Below are positions 8,602 to 17,979 of a stretch of 64,000 nucleotides of DNA, one piece after another. The notes beneath the pieces are model-generated. The model was not told the origin of the DNA. It ran no database searches and saw only the letters and a list, made by a program, of their open reading frames with translations. This stretch comes from Alphaproteobacteria bacterium (lineage in GTDB: Bacteria > Pseudomonadota > Alphaproteobacteria > Caulobacterales > Parvularculaceae): NCBI GenBank assembly GCA_016125455.1, contig WGLS01000007.1, forward strand, positions 124,001 through 188,000, read 5' to 3'. The stretch's first letter is position 1. Each line of letters begins with the position of its first letter. Made by a program: the position numbers and the translations under genes.

Positions 8602-8681
8602 ACCGGGTAGCTGCGTCCGGCCATGCAGACGGCTAATAACGGCGTTAACCGCCGACGCGCCCGTATGAAGGAGACAGCGAC

Positions 8682-9851
8682 ATGGCCGACGACAAAAAGA
8701 ACCGCCGCGCATTCGCAACCAGGGTCATTCACGCCGGCCAGTCGCCAGACCCGCTGACCGGCGCAGTGATGCCGCCGATTTACCAGACGTCAACCTACGC
8801 CCAGGAAAGCCCCGGCGTGCACAAGGGTTACGTCTACGCCCGCGGCGCCAACCCGACGCGATTTGCCTATGAGCGCTGCATCGCAGATCTCGAAAATGGT
8901 TCGCGCGGCTTCGCCTTTGGTTCCGGGATGGCGGCGATCGCCACGATGCTGGAACTGTTTCCGGCCGGCTCGCACGTCATTGCAACGGACGACGTGTACG
9001 GAGGGACGTTCCGCCTCTTTGAGCGCGTGCGCAGAGCCTCGATGGGGCTCGACATCTCCTACGTCGACCTGACCGACCCGGAGGCGCTGCGCGACGCGAT
9101 CCGTCCGGAAACCGCGCTCGTCTGGCTGGAAACGCCGACGAATCCCATGCTGAAGCTCGTCGACATCGGCGCGATCGCCGGCATCGCCCAAGAAAAGGGC
9201 GTCAGGGTCGGCGTCGACAACACGTTCGCGTCCCCGTATTGCCAGCGACCGCTCGACCACGGCGCCGACATCGTCATGCATTCGGCGACGAAGTATCTTG
9301 GCGGCCATTCCGACGTGATCGGCGGGATACTTGTCGTGGACGACAAAGAACTCGGCGACCGGCTCGCGTTCCTCCAGAATTCCATTGGCGCGATTCAGGG
9401 ACCGTTTGATTCGTTCCTGGCGCTCCGTGGGCTGAAGACACTTGCCCTGCGGCAGGAACGCGCCTGTTCGAATGCGATGGCTGTCGCGGAAATGCTCGAA
9501 GGGCATCCCGCTGTCGCGCGCGTCGCCTATCCTGGCCTCAAAACCCATCCGCAGCATGCCCTTGCCGCGCGCCAGATGGAGCATTTCGGCGGGATGGTAA
9601 CGATCTACCTGAAGGGTGGCCTCGACGCCGCCAAGGCGATGCTGGAACGCGTAGAGGTCTTTACGCTCGCTGAAAGCCTCGGCGGCGTCGAAAGCCTGAT
9701 CGAACACCCAGGGCTCATGACCCACGCATCGATCCCGGCGGCGCGGCGCGCCGAACTCGGCGTTGACGACAGTCTGGTCCGACTGTCCGTTGGCATTGAA
9801 GACCGGGACGATCTCATCGCCGACCTGCAGTCGTCGCTGAAGGGGCTTTGA
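8682..9851 (+). CDS. cystathionine gamma-synthase/gamma-lyase family PLP enzyme
   Basis: A 389-residue Cys/Met-metabolism PLP enzyme. AAGGAG precedes ATG 8682. Landmarks are TRVIHAGQ, PPIYQTSTY, YARGANPTR, the cofactor-stacking region DDVYGGTFRLF, VWLETPTNPMLKL, the PLP lysine in SATKYLGGHSD, and the C-terminal SLGGVESLIEHPGLMTHASIP. Together with the cystathionine beta-synthase at 5283 it most likely acts as cystathionine gamma-lyase, releasing cysteine, but synthase activity cannot be excluded from sequence. A terminator upstream separates it from hsp20, so it has its own promoter. Confidence 0.9.
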   Translation: MADDKKNRRAFATRVIHAGQSPDPLTGAVMPPIYQTSTYAQESPGVHKGYVYARGANPTRFAYERCIADLENGSRGFAFGSGMAAIATMLELFPAGSHVIATDDVYGGTFRLFERVRRASMGLDISYVDLTDPEALRDAIRPETALVWLETPTNPMLKLVDIGAIAGIAQEKGVRVGVDNTFASPYCQRPLDHGADIVMHSATKYLGGHSDVIGGILVVDDKELGDRLAFLQNSIGAIQGPFDSFLALRGLKTLALRQERACSNAMAVAEMLEGHPAVARVAYPGLKTHPQHALAARQMEHFGGMVTIYLKGGLDAAKAMLERVEVFTLAESLGGVESLIEHPGLMTHASIPAARRAELGVDDSLVRLSVGIEDRDDLIADLQSSLKGL

Positions 9852-9980
9852 GGCGCCTGCAGCGGCCCGAATGAGGTTGGCGAGGTGAAATTCTGACCGT
9901 GACAGTCCCGCGACGAGCGCTAAGGTGAACGCTTCGCCCCGGGGGACACTCGACGCCGCCGGCGCGCCCGAAGGAGCCGC

Positions 9981-11414
9981 ATGGCAGACGCCCCATCACT
10001 CGCCGCGCGCATCGACGCGGCGCTGTCGCCCGTGAGCGACGCCGTTTCGTCCGTGATCTTCTTTTCGATCGACGTTTTTGGCGTGTCCCTGCCGATCGTC
10101 GTTGTCTGGCTCATGGCTGCCGGCGTTGTCGTGACGGTCTCGCTGGGGTTCATTAACTTCCGCGGATTCTCCCATGCCTGGGGGCTTATTCTGCGGCCGC
10201 GGGAGCAGCCGGGCGCGGATGGCGAAATCTCGCATTTTCAGGCGTTGTCCGCGGCGCTGTCAGGCACCATAGGCCTAGGGAACATCGCTTCCGTCCCGCT
10301 GGCGATCGTGCTCGGTGGGCCGGGCGCCGTGTTCTGGATGATCCTTGCAGGGTTCTTCGGCATGTCGACGAAGTTCGCCGAGTGCGCGCTTTCGGTAAAA
10401 TACCGGCGGGTTCTGCCGGACGGCCGGACGATTGGCGGCCCGATGTACTATATCGAAGCGGAGTTCGCGCGCAGGGGGTGGAAGACCTTTGGCAAGGCGG
10501 CCGCGGTGTTCTTCGCCATCATGACGGTCGGCGGCTCGATCAGCCTGTTCCAGGTGAACCAGTCCCATGCGCAGTTTTCGAACGTCACCGGAATATCCGC
10601 TCCCGTGACATTCGGCGTGATCATGAACCTTTTCGTCGCCGTCGTCGTGTTCGGCGGCATACGACGCATCGGCTATGTCGCCGGCCGGCTGGTGCCGTTG
10701 ATGGCGATCATCTACCTTGGCGCTGCGTCGACGATCATCATCTTGAACGCCGCGGCGATACCCGACGCAATCGCAACGATTTTCCGCAGCGCCTTTGGGC
10801 TAGACGCCGTCGCCGGCGGGGCCGTCGGCGCGCTCGTGAACGGGATGCGTCGCGCAACTTATTCGAGCGAAGCAGGCGTCGGCTCAGCTGCGATTGCGCA
10901 TTCGGCCGTCAAGACCGCCGAACCCATGACGGAAGGCTATGTCGCCTTGCTCGAACCGTTCATTGACACAATCGTCGTCTGCACAATGACGTCGCTGGTC
11001 GTCATTCTTACCGGCGCTTACCTTCCCTATATGACTGCGGAAAACGTACAGGGGATCCAGATTACGTCGAACGCGTTCGAACAGACGTTTTCCTGGTTCC
11101 CGATTGTCCTGCTGGTCTCATCGACGCTGTTCGCGTTCACGTCTGTCGTCAGCTGGGTCTTCTACGGCGCCCAGGCTGTTGGCTATCTGTTCGACGGCTC
11201 GGTTCTCGCGGACCGGGTCTTCAAGGCGCTGATCTGCATTATTCTGGCGACCGGCGCAGCGGTCTCGATCGGGGCTATTCTTGACTTCATCGATTCGATG
11301 CTGTTCGCGATGGCGATCCCGAATATTCTTGCGCTCTACCTTCTCTTGCCCGAGCTGAAGCGTGAAGTTGCCGACTATGAAGCGCGGACGGGCATTCAAA
11401 AAGCCGCCGCCTGA
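9981..11414 (+). CDS. AGCS family sodium:alanine/glycine symporter
   Basis: An inner-membrane amino-acid:Na+ (or H+) symporter of 477 residues with about 10-11 membrane helices. AAGGAG lies before ATG 9981. Family landmarks are SGTIGLGNIASVPLAIVLGG, PGAVFWMILAGFFGMSTKFAE, the substrate region GPMYYIEAEFARRGWK and RATYSSEAGVGSAAIAHSA. The substrate cannot be told from sequence. A 129-bp gap separates it from the PLP enzyme. It is the last ordinary gene before the catabolic island, which begins with the operator at 11466. Confidence 0.9.
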   Translation: MADAPSLAARIDAALSPVSDAVSSVIFFSIDVFGVSLPIVVVWLMAAGVVVTVSLGFINFRGFSHAWGLILRPREQPGADGEISHFQALSAALSGTIGLGNIASVPLAIVLGGPGAVFWMILAGFFGMSTKFAECALSVKYRRVLPDGRTIGGPMYYIEAEFARRGWKTFGKAAAVFFAIMTVGGSISLFQVNQSHAQFSNVTGISAPVTFGVIMNLFVAVVVFGGIRRIGYVAGRLVPLMAIIYLGAASTIIILNAAAIPDAIATIFRSAFGLDAVAGGAVGALVNGMRRATYSSEAGVGSAAIAHSAVKTAEPMTEGYVALLEPFIDTIVVCTMTSLVVILTGAYLPYMTAENVQGIQITSNAFEQTFSWFPIVLLVSSTLFAFTSVVSWVFYGAQAVGYLFDGSVLADRVFKALICIILATGAAVSIGAILDFIDSMLFAMAIPNILALYLLLPELKREVADYEARTGIQKAAA

Positions 11415-11465
11415 TCCTGGCGGCATCAAGGCTAGTCATGCCCCTCAAGGCTTTTGCGTGACCTC

Positions 11466-11483
11466 GAAATGGTATACCATTTC
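11466..11483. promoter_or_regulatory. island operator A, site 1
   Basis: GAAATGGTATACCATTTC is a perfect 18-bp palindrome, 25 bases upstream of the YciI-like start. It is the best-conserved of seven related sites in the window and resembles GntR-family operators with a TGGTATACCA core, such as that of E. coli UxuR/ExuR. Confidence 0.85.
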
Positions 11484-11508
11484 AGCTAAAGCTATTGGGG
11501 ACTTTGCA

Positions 11509-11901
11509 ATGACCGACGCCCCGCCGACTGCGCCCCGCCAGACACGACCGACATATCTGGTCGTGTGCGAAGACGACCCCACGCGGTCCGCTCTGCGGGC
11601 CGAGCGTCTGATGGGGCACCTAGCCCATGTGGAGCGGAACTGGCGTCGCTATGTCGTCGCCGGCCCCTTGCGTCGCGCCGAAGGCGACCGCATCGTGGGT
11701 TCGGCGTTTCTGGTGTATGCAGATGATCTGGACGACGCAAAGGCCCTGATGGAAGGCGACCCCTATGTGTCAAGCGGCCTTTACCGATCAATCGACTATA
11801 GCGACATGACCCTGTCGATCGGCGACTACCTTGGCGGAAAGATCTGGGACAACCGCGAATCGCTTGTTGAACGGGCCCTTGGCGGCCCCGCCAGACTCTG
11901 A
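11509..11901 (+). CDS. YciI family protein
   Basis: A 130-residue YciI-like (dimeric alpha-beta barrel) protein starting at ATG 11509; a longer frame would run through the operator and so is rejected. The conserved His is in LMGHLAHVERNW and the Asp-Pro-Tyr motif is GDPYVSSGLYRSIDY. YciI relatives include muconolactone isomerase-like and dehydrochlorinase-like enzymes, so a small isomerisation or elimination role is possible but not shown. First gene of a six-gene plus-strand unit (11509-16991) under operator site 1. Confidence 0.85.
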   Translation: MTDAPPTAPRQTRPTYLVVCEDDPTRSALRAERLMGHLAHVERNWRRYVVAGPLRRAEGDRIVGSAFLVYADDLDDAKALMEGDPYVSSGLYRSIDYSDMTLSIGDYLGGKIWDNRESLVERALGGPARL

Positions 11902-11922
11902 AACGGCGGCGATGAATGCGCT

Positions 11923-12573
11923 ATGTCACCAATATTGCCGCTGACGCTCGCTCACCTGCTTGTCTTTGTCTATTGGCTCGGCGGCGACGTCGGCGCATTC
12001 CACGTCGCGACGTTCCTGACAAAGGACGACGTGCCGGCCGACCGACGACTCTTCGCCGCAAGGCTGCTTGGCGACATCGACATGGCGCCGCGAACCTCCC
12101 TCGTGCTCGCGTTTCCGACCGGTCTAGCCCTTGCCGTTGCGAAAGGCTGGATAGCGGTCCCGCCATTGCTCGTCGCGGCGCTCTTCGGCGCGGCAATCTT
12201 CTGGCTCGCGATCGTCTGGCGACTGCACCTTTCGTCCGGGGATGGATGGTTGAGATCGCTGGATCTGGCTATCCGTTGGGTCGTCCTGGCGGCGCTCGCA
12301 GCATTTGGCGTCGCGAGCCTTGCAGGTCTTGCGCCGGCACCGACATTCATCGCCCTGAAGTGTCTTGCGCTCTGCGTCGCCATCGCCTGCGGCATTGCGA
12401 TCCGCAAGGTCGCGACGCCCCTCGGCCCGGCCTTGGCGAACCTTGCGGTCGGCGAGGACGCCAACGCCCTCCAGGAGATTCGAGGCATACTCGCGCGCGC
12501 CCGGCCGCTTGTCCTGCTGATATGGGCAATGCTGATTATCGCGGCTTCGCTCGGCGTCGCGAAACCTGGATGA
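11923..12573 (+). CDS. multi-pass membrane protein, paralogue of the one at 42293
   Basis: A 216-residue protein with about five or six membrane helices. Its first helix carries LAHLLVFVYWLGGDVGAF, closely matching [17 protein letters not shown] in the protein at 42293, so the two are paralogues within the same island. The early His next to YWLGG(D/E) recalls CopD/DUF2269-type membrane proteins, where such His residues may bind haem or metal; that link is inference. It sits between the YciI-like gene and the flavin oxidase, 21 and 40 bases away. Confidence 0.75.
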   Translation: MSPILPLTLAHLLVFVYWLGGDVGAFHVATFLTKDDVPADRRLFAARLLGDIDMAPRTSLVLAFPTGLALAVAKGWIAVPPLLVAALFGAAIFWLAIVWRLHLSSGDGWLRSLDLAIRWVVLAALAAFGVASLAGLAPAPTFIALKCLALCVAIACGIAIRKVATPLGPALANLAVGEDANALQEIRGILARARPLVLLIWAMLIIAASLGVAKPG

Positions 12574-12613
12574 AGGACGCTTCGTCAATTGCCCGCCATC
12601 CGGGAGCTGCTTG

Positions 12614-14269
12614 ATGGGCGGCGTTGGGAAAAACATGCTTGACGCCGGCTTTCGCGAGGCGATTGTCAGGATCGTGGGGACGAATGGCTACTCCGATGAC
12701 ATCGCCTTGCGTGAGCTTTACAGCCACGACATCTGGTCGAAGGGAGCGACGGCTGAATTCGTCGTTGCGCCGGCGTCGACGATGGAGCTGTCCGGCGTCG
12801 TCGCGGCGGCAGCTGCCCGGGAGATTCCTCTTTTTCCGCGCGGCGGCGGCATGTCGTACACGAATGGCTATTTGTCCTCGACGCCGGGCGGCGGCGTAGT
12901 CGATTTTTCGCGTCTTAGCAGGATAGTCGAGGTGAATGCCGCCGACATGTACGTGACAGTCGAAGCCGGCTGCACGTGGGATACGCTGAATTCAGCGCTG
13001 GCAGGGCAAGGTCTCCGTACGCCATTCTGGGGCCCGCTCTCCGGAATATCTTCGACAATCGGCGGCGGTCTGTCCCAGAACAACGCGTTCTTTGGCGCAG
13101 GGGTTCATGGGCCGACATCCGACAGCGTGATCTCGCTCGCCATCGTGACGGGCGAAGGCGACATCATCCGTACCGGCACGGCTGGCGCGGATGGGGGCAG
13201 GCCGTTCTGGCGTCACTATGGTCCGGACCTTGCCGGCTTGTTTCTCGGCGACGCCGGCGCGCTCGGCTTCAAGGCTGAGGCGACATTGCGCCTCGTTCCA
13301 GCGCCTTCGCACGAAGACTGGGCGAGCTTCGAATTCAAGGGCCGCGACGCATGCGCCGATGCGACCGCTGCAGTGGCGCGACAGAACGTCGCCTGTGAAG
13401 TCTTCGCATTCGATCCCAATCTCCAACGGGTACGAATGAAACGCGCTTCGCTTGCAGCGGACGCGAAGAGCCTTGCGAACGTGGTAAGAAAGCAAGGCTC
13501 GGTGTTCGGCGGCTTGAAGGAGGGTGCAAAGATCGCCCTTGCCGGGCGCAGCTTCATGGCAAACGCCGCATATTCACTTCACTTCGTCGTGGAAGGTCCT
13601 TCGAACGCAGGCGTGCGTGAAAATATCGCCTGTCTGAAACGCATCTGCGAGACGCATGGCGGCCGCGAAATCGAAAACTCGATCCCGAAGATCATCCGGG
13701 CAAATCCTTTCACGCCGCTCAACAACATGCTGGGCCCATCGGGCGAACGCTGGACCCCTGTGCATGGCATCGTGCCACTTTCGCAAGGGTCTGCGACATG
13801 GCGCGAGATCGACGATCTCTTCGACAGCATGCAGCAAACGTTCGATCGGCACGACATTCTGACAGGCTATCTCGTCACGACGCTCTCAACGAACGGCTAC
13901 CTGGTGGAGCCCGTCTTCATCTGGCCTGAAGAGATCTTCCCGGTCCACGAAGCATCAGTCGAACGATCGTGGCTTGACCGTTTGCCGCGCCACCCGGCGA
14001 ACCCGGAGGCGACGGCCGTTGTCGCCGAAGCGCGGCGGGCGGTGATTGACGTATTCAAGCGACGCGGCGGCGCGCACTTCCAGATTGGCCGGACCTATCC
14101 CTTTTTCGAGACGCGTTCTCCGGAGGCGCGCGCGCTCCTGATGACGCTGAAGCAAGCTCTTGATCCAAAAGGGATCGTCAATCCGGGCGCGCTCGGCCTT
14201 GCCGGAACAAACGCCAGATTGACCGGCGCAAGGAGTTTGACGCCGACAGACAAGGAAGATGCCCCATGA
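12614..14269 (+). CDS. FAD-binding (PCMH/vanillyl-alcohol-oxidase type) oxidoreductase
   Basis: A 551-residue flavoprotein starting at ATG 12614, with GGGAG 7 bases before it. The FAD-binding PCMH half contains EFVVAPASTMELSGVV, FPRGGGMSYTNGY, VTVEAGCTWDTLNSAL and SSTIGGGLSQN. The C-terminal half ends GRTYPFF...ALKQALDPKGIVNPGALG, typical of FAD_oxidase_C proteins such as 4-cresol dehydrogenase, vanillyl-alcohol oxidase and D-lactate dehydrogenase. The substrate is unknown; an alcohol, amine or 2-hydroxyacid are options. It overlaps the VOC gene by 4 bases (ATGA), so it is part of the operator-site-1 operon. Confidence 0.87.
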   Translation: MGGVGKNMLDAGFREAIVRIVGTNGYSDDIALRELYSHDIWSKGATAEFVVAPASTMELSGVVAAAAAREIPLFPRGGGMSYTNGYLSSTPGGGVVDFSRLSRIVEVNAADMYVTVEAGCTWDTLNSALAGQGLRTPFWGPLSGISSTIGGGLSQNNAFFGAGVHGPTSDSVISLAIVTGEGDIIRTGTAGADGGRPFWRHYGPDLAGLFLGDAGALGFKAEATLRLVPAPSHEDWASFEFKGRDACADATAAVARQNVACEVFAFDPNLQRVRMKRASLAADAKSLANVVRKQGSVFGGLKEGAKIALAGRSFMANAAYSLHFVVEGPSNAGVRENIACLKRICETHGGREIENSIPKIIRANPFTPLNNMLGPSGERWTPVHGIVPLSQGSATWREIDDLFDSMQQTFDRHDILTGYLVTTLSTNGYLVEPVFIWPEEIFPVHEASVERSWLDRLPRHPANPEATAVVAEARRAVIDVFKRRGGAHFQIGRTYPFFETRSPEARALLMTLKQALDPKGIVNPGALGLAGTNARLTGARSLTPTDKEDAP

Positions 14270-15147
14270 AGCTGCTGCGTGCAGCGACCATCACGGTCGC
14301 GTCCCTCGAAAGGTCAATTGATGCGTATACGACATTTCTTGACTATGCCGTAGTTGAAGAGAGCGTCACGTCCGCTGAACTAGCCGCAAGCTGGGATGCG
14401 CCCGAAACTGCCGGCCGCCGCTATGCGATTCTCGAGCCAGCCTCGGGAACGGACATCTATTTGCGATTCGTTGAGCAGCCCTCGCACCCGGACTACCTGC
14501 CGCTGCGATCATTCGGCTGGGCGGCGATTGAAATCTGCGTCACCGACGTGCTTGCGGCCAACGCGCGGATGCAGAACTCGCCGTTCGAAATCATTGGCCC
14601 GCCGCGAGAAATCGAGGGGCTTCCTGCAATCTATCCGATGCAGGTGAAAGGACCAGACGGCGAGATCGTCTACCTGACCCAGATCCGCGACAATCTTCCG
14701 TCTTACGACCTTCCACGCGCCGCAACGCTGATCGACAAGCTGTTCATACTCGTGATGGGCTGCTCGGACATGACTGCGTCGAACCGCTGGATGGAGCGGC
14801 ACGCTGGGGTGCAGATGGGACGCGAAATGGAGATTGTCTACACGATGCTGGCAAGGGCGTACGGAACGCCAGTTGAGGAACTGCACCGTATTTCAACAAT
14901 GATTCATGGCCGCGACGTATTCCTCGAACTTGATCAGTATCCCGCGGAAGCGATCGCGCGGCCGCGCCATGAAGGGATGTTGCCGCCGGGCGTCGCGATT
15001 GGCACTCTTTACCATCCGGCGTTCGCCACCCTGCCTGGGCCATGGCTTGTCGAGCCGACGCGACGCGACGGCCCGATCTACAAAGGATCGCGCGTCGGCG
15101 TCCTCAAGGATCCAGACGGCGCCCTTGTCGAAATCGTCGAAGGCTGA
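14266..15147 (+). CDS. VOC (glyoxalase/dioxygenase fold) family protein
   Basis: A 293-residue protein with two vicinal-oxygen-chelate modules: residues ~3-145 (LRAATITVASLERSIDAYTTFLDY to GPDGEIVYLTQI) and ~155-292 (FILVMGCSDMTASNRWMERHAGV to KDPDGALVEIVE). VOC members include extradiol dioxygenases, isomerases and lyases. Metal ligands cannot be assigned by eye with confidence; the final E of VEIVE is the usual position of one ligand. The ATG overlaps the stop of the flavin oxidase. Confidence 0.82.
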   Translation: MKLLRAATITVASLERSIDAYTTFLDYAVVEESVTSAELAASWDAPETAGRRYAILEPASGTDIYLRFVEQPSHPDYLPLRSFGWAAIEICVTDVLAANARMQNSPFEIIGPPREIEGLPAIYPMQVKGPDGEIVYLTQIRDNLPSYDLPRAATLIDKLFILVMGCSDMTASNRWMERHAGVQMGREMEIVYTMLARAYGTPVEELHRISTMIHGRDVFLELDQYPAEAIARPRHEGMLPPGVAIGTLYHPAFATLPGPWLVEPTRRDGPIYKGSRVGVLKDPDGALVEIVEG

Positions 15148-15151
15148 CGCC

Positions 15152-16165
15152 ATGCGTCGGATCGTCCTGAAAGCCACGATCGACAGGCGACCCGTCGCCG
15201 CCGATTTTAAGCTTGTCGAGGCCGGTCGTCCGACCTGCCCTGAAAACGGCGTTGTCGCCCGCGTTCTCTACCTGTCGCTTGATCCTTACGTGGGATCGAG
15301 ACTGCGGGGTCGCCATATGGGGGAGGCGCCGCCTCGCCCGATGCTCGACGCCATTCCTGGCGCGATTGTCGGCGTGATCGTCGAGAGCCGCGCACCGGGC
15401 CTGTGCGAAGGCGATCTCATCCAGTCGATGGAAGGTGCGTGGGCGGAGTATGTAGCGCTTGAATCTCATGCCTGCCGACGGATCGATCCACGGGCCGCGC
15501 CGCTTTCAGCGCATCTCGGGCCGCTCGGCATGCCGGGCCTGACCGCCTGGGCCGGCGTCTCGCGTCTCGCCTGCGTCGACTCCGGCGAAACATTTCTTGT
15601 CGATGCGGCGGCGGGCGCCGTGGGCGGCGCCGCCGGTCAGATTGCGCGCATCCTCGGCGCAGGCAAGGTCGTCGGCATTGCCGGCGGAGAGGTCAAGCTT
15701 CGCCTTGTGGAACGCGAGTATGGTTTCGACGCCGGGGTCGACTACAAATCGCCAGACTGGCGGGCCGCCCTTGCCGATGCGCTTGGGGAAGGGCTTGACG
15801 TATTTTTCGAGAATGTATCCACAGAAATGGCAATGATCGCGTTGTCGCACGCTCGGCCATACGCCCGCGGCGTCCTTTGCGGGCTCGCGGCGCACTATCA
15901 AGATACGGAACGTTCGGCTCACGCGTTGAATGCAGGCCTGATCATTGCGAAGCGAGCGCGTTTGATGGGGCTTGTCGTATACGACTTCTATCATTGCTGG
16001 GACGAATTTGCCGCTATGGCGACGGACTGGGTTCGCGACGGGAGACTTAAAGTCGCCGAAGACCGCGCAAAAGGGCTTGAAGGCGCGCCGGCGCTGTTTG
16101 AAAAACTCATGGCCGGCCGCAACGTAGGCAAGTGCATCGTCGCCGTTGACGGGGAACCCTCGTAA
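15152..16165 (+). CDS. zinc-independent MDR family NADP-dependent oxidoreductase
   Basis: A 337-residue medium-chain reductase of the prostaglandin-reductase/leukotriene-B4-dehydrogenase-like group, which reduces carbon-carbon double bonds next to a carbonyl. Landmarks are LYLSLDPYVGSRLRG, GMPGLTAWAGV, the nucleotide-binding VDAAAGAVGGAAGQIARILGA, and FENVSTEMAMIALSH (in place of the usual FDNVGG). Structural zinc cysteines are absent. It starts 4 bases after the VOC stop. In the hypothesised pathway it could saturate an unsaturated ring or linker, but the substrate is unknown. Confidence 0.87.
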   Translation: MRRIVLKATIDRRPVAADFKLVEAGRPTCPENGVVARVLYLSLDPYVGSRLRGRHMGEAPPRPMLDAIPGAIVGVIVESRAPGLCEGDLIQSMEGAWAEYVALESHACRRIDPRAAPLSAHLGPLGMPGLTAWAGVSRLACVDSGETFLVDAAAGAVGGAAGQIARILGAGKVVGIAGGEVKLRLVEREYGFDAGVDYKSPDWRAALADALGEGLDVFFENVSTEMAMIALSHARPYARGVLCGLAAHYQDTERSAHALNAGLIIAKRARLMGLVVYDFYHCWDEFAAMATDWVRDGRLKVAEDRAKGLEGAPALFEKLMAGRNVGKCIVAVDGEPS

Positions 16166-16181
16166 GAGGAGCTCGAGCTTG

Positions 16182-16991
16182 ATGACGGGTCTGAGGCGCG
16201 GCTATGCTGACGGTCCATGCGGACAGATCCATTATCGGTTCGCGTCCGCGCGCAAGCCGGCCGCCCGCACGCTTTACGCCCTGCACCAAAGTCCCAAATC
16301 GGGCCTTTCCTTTGAACCCTTTCTCGTCGCAGCCAGCGACGACCGGGATGTGGTGGCGCCGGACTATCCTGGCTATGGCATGAGCGATAGACCCGCCGCG
16401 GAAGCGGACGCAACAATCGAACTCTACGCCGCCGCGTGCTGGCATGTCGCCGACGCGCTCGGCCACCGGGACGCGATTGACCTGATCGGCCACCACACCG
16501 GCGGGCTGGTCGCGGTCGAAATGGCGCGCCAGCGGCCAGACCGCGTCGCGGGCATCGTCATTATTTCGGCGCTGATCCTCACGGACGAAGAACGCGCCAG
16601 CTTTCGCGAGTACTTCACGCCCGTGCCGCTTGACGACGCCGGAACCCGGTTCAAGGTAATGTGGGAACGGATCAATATCCATGCAGGTCCAGGGATGACC
16701 CTGCGGATGAAGGCGTCATCGATGCTGGAGAATTTGATGGGCGGGGACGCCTACGAATGGGGTCATATGGCGGCGTTCGCCAACTCAGCGCGGTTTGAAG
16801 GCCAGCTTCGTTCGCTGCCGCACAGAATTACCATCATCAACGTTGACGACGAACTGCAGGCGGCCACGCGGCGCGCAGGGGGGCTTGTCCGCAATGGCGC
16901 GCTCGTCGAACGCCCTGACTGGGGACACGGATTATTCCAGGCGTCGACGGCCGAGGTCGCGTCGTTCGTCAAGGCCGCGCTGCAACCCTAA
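16182..16991 (+). CDS. alpha/beta-hydrolase fold protein
   Basis: A 269-residue hydrolase, last gene of the operator-site-1 operon. AAGAGGAG precedes ATG 16182; TTG 16179 is an alternative. APDYPGYGMSD is the strand-4 region. The nucleophile elbow reads GHHTGGL, with His (or Thr) where G-x-S-x-G hydrolases have Ser, so the usual serine nucleophile is missing. The C-terminal His is in RPDWGHGLF. The changed elbow suggests a non-standard reaction, as in some alpha/beta-fold dioxygenases and lyases, or loss of activity. It converges on the isocitrate-lyase-like gene. Confidence 0.82.
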   Translation: MTGLRRGYADGPCGQIHYRFASARKPAARTLYALHQSPKSGLSFEPFLVAASDDRDVVAPDYPGYGMSDRPAAEADATIELYAAACWHVADALGHRDAIDLIGHHTGGLVAVEMARQRPDRVAGIVIISALILTDEERASFREYFTPVPLDDAGTRFKVMWERINIHAGPGMTLRMKASSMLENLMGGDAYEWGHMAAFANSARFEGQLRSLPHRITIINVDDELQAATRRAGGLVRNGALVERPDWGHGLFQASTAEVASFVKAALQP

Positions 16992-17014
16992 TGTTGGACG
17001 ACGCAAGTGTTGGA

Positions 17015-17911
17015 TTACTCCGCCGCTTCCTTGCGTTCGCCGTCGTACCTCATCGCCCTCTCAAGCAGGTCTGGCGTGCCGATCAGCGCATTCAGCTGAT
17101 CGAAGTCGAACATCCGGTCACTGTAGGCCCGTGAGGACCCGTCGCGTAACAGCGTTGCAAGAAAATCGGTCGCCGCAAAGGCGTAGACCCGAGCCAGCGC
17201 ACCCGGAGCGATGACGAGGGAATATCCCATCGCGCCAAGCTCCTCCGCCGGCTTGATTGGCGTTCGACCCCCCTCGACCATATTGGCCACAAGGGGGATG
17301 CGCGCTGCAAACGCGTCCGCAGCGCTTCGCAGTTCGTCCTCGGTTCGCAATGCCTCAATGAACAGGGCGTCAGCGCCGGCTTCGAGATAGCGGGCCGCTC
17401 GGTCGAATGCCGCGGCGACGCCTTCAACCGCCAGCGCGTCGGTTCGCGCAATAATCAGGGTGCGCCCATCGCGACGCGCATCGAGGGCAGCGGCAATCTT
17501 GCCAACCATCTCATCAGCTGGAATTACGCTTTTGCCGGCGAGATGCCCGCAGCGCTTGGGCATGCGTTGATCTTCGATCTGGATGGCGGCGGCGCCGGCG
17601 CGCTCAAGGACGCGCACCGTGCGCTCCACGTTGATTGCGTTTCCGAAGCCCGTGTCCGCATCGACGATGATGGGAATGGACACGCGGTCGGCGATCCGCG
17701 CGGCGACGTCCGCGACCAGGGTCAAATCCGCAAACCCTACATCGGACCGTCCGAGTTGGGTGTAGGAGACAGACGCGCCGGACAGATAGCATGCGCCCGC
17801 GCCAGCCTGTTCCGCGACGAGCGCAGACAGCCCATCGAACACGCCGGGCGCAAGCAGTGCGCTCACACTTGTGTGGCCGCCGCCTGGCTTCGGCAGCTCA
17901 AGAAACGCCAT
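17015..17911 (-). CDS. isocitrate lyase/PEP mutase superfamily C-C lyase
   Basis: A 298-residue member of the family that includes 2-methylisocitrate lyase, 2,3-dimethylmalate lyase and oxaloacetate decarboxylase-like enzymes. The catalytic loop is PKRCGH (C121), the lyase signature, and the Mg2+ site is VDADTGFG (D84, D86). This makes a lyase much likelier than a PEP mutase. Expected chemistry is retro-aldol cleavage of a 2-hydroxy-dicarboxylate giving pyruvate or glyoxylate. It is divergent from the aldehyde dehydrogenase with operator site 2 in between, so both are probably co-regulated. Confidence 0.88.
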   Translation of the reverse strand: MAFLELPKPGGGHTSVSALLAPGVFDGLSALVAEQAGAGACYLSGASVSYTQLGRSDVGFADLTLVADVAARIADRVSIPIIVDADTGFGNAINVERTVRVLERAGAAAIQIEDQRMPKRCGHLAGKSVIPADEMVGKIAAALDARRDGRTLIIARTDALAVEGVAAAFDRAARYLEAGADALFIEALRTEDELRSAADAFAARIPLVANMVEGGRTPIKPAEELGAMGYSLVIAPGALARVYAFAATDFLATLLRDGSSRAYSDRMFDFDQLNALIGTPDLLERAMRYDGERKEAAE

Positions 17912-17938
17912 GTGACCCCGTCGGATTTACGCCTGACG

Positions 17939-17956
17939 CAAATGATATATCATCAA
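17939..17956. promoter_or_regulatory. island operator A, site 2
   Basis: The core ATGATATATCAT (17942-17953) is a perfect palindrome flanked by CAA and CAAT. It sits 24 bases before the aldehyde dehydrogenase start and 28 bases before the divergent isocitrate-lyase-like start. Confidence 0.78.
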
Positions 17957-17979
17957 TGGGCGGACGCAAAGGATGACAA

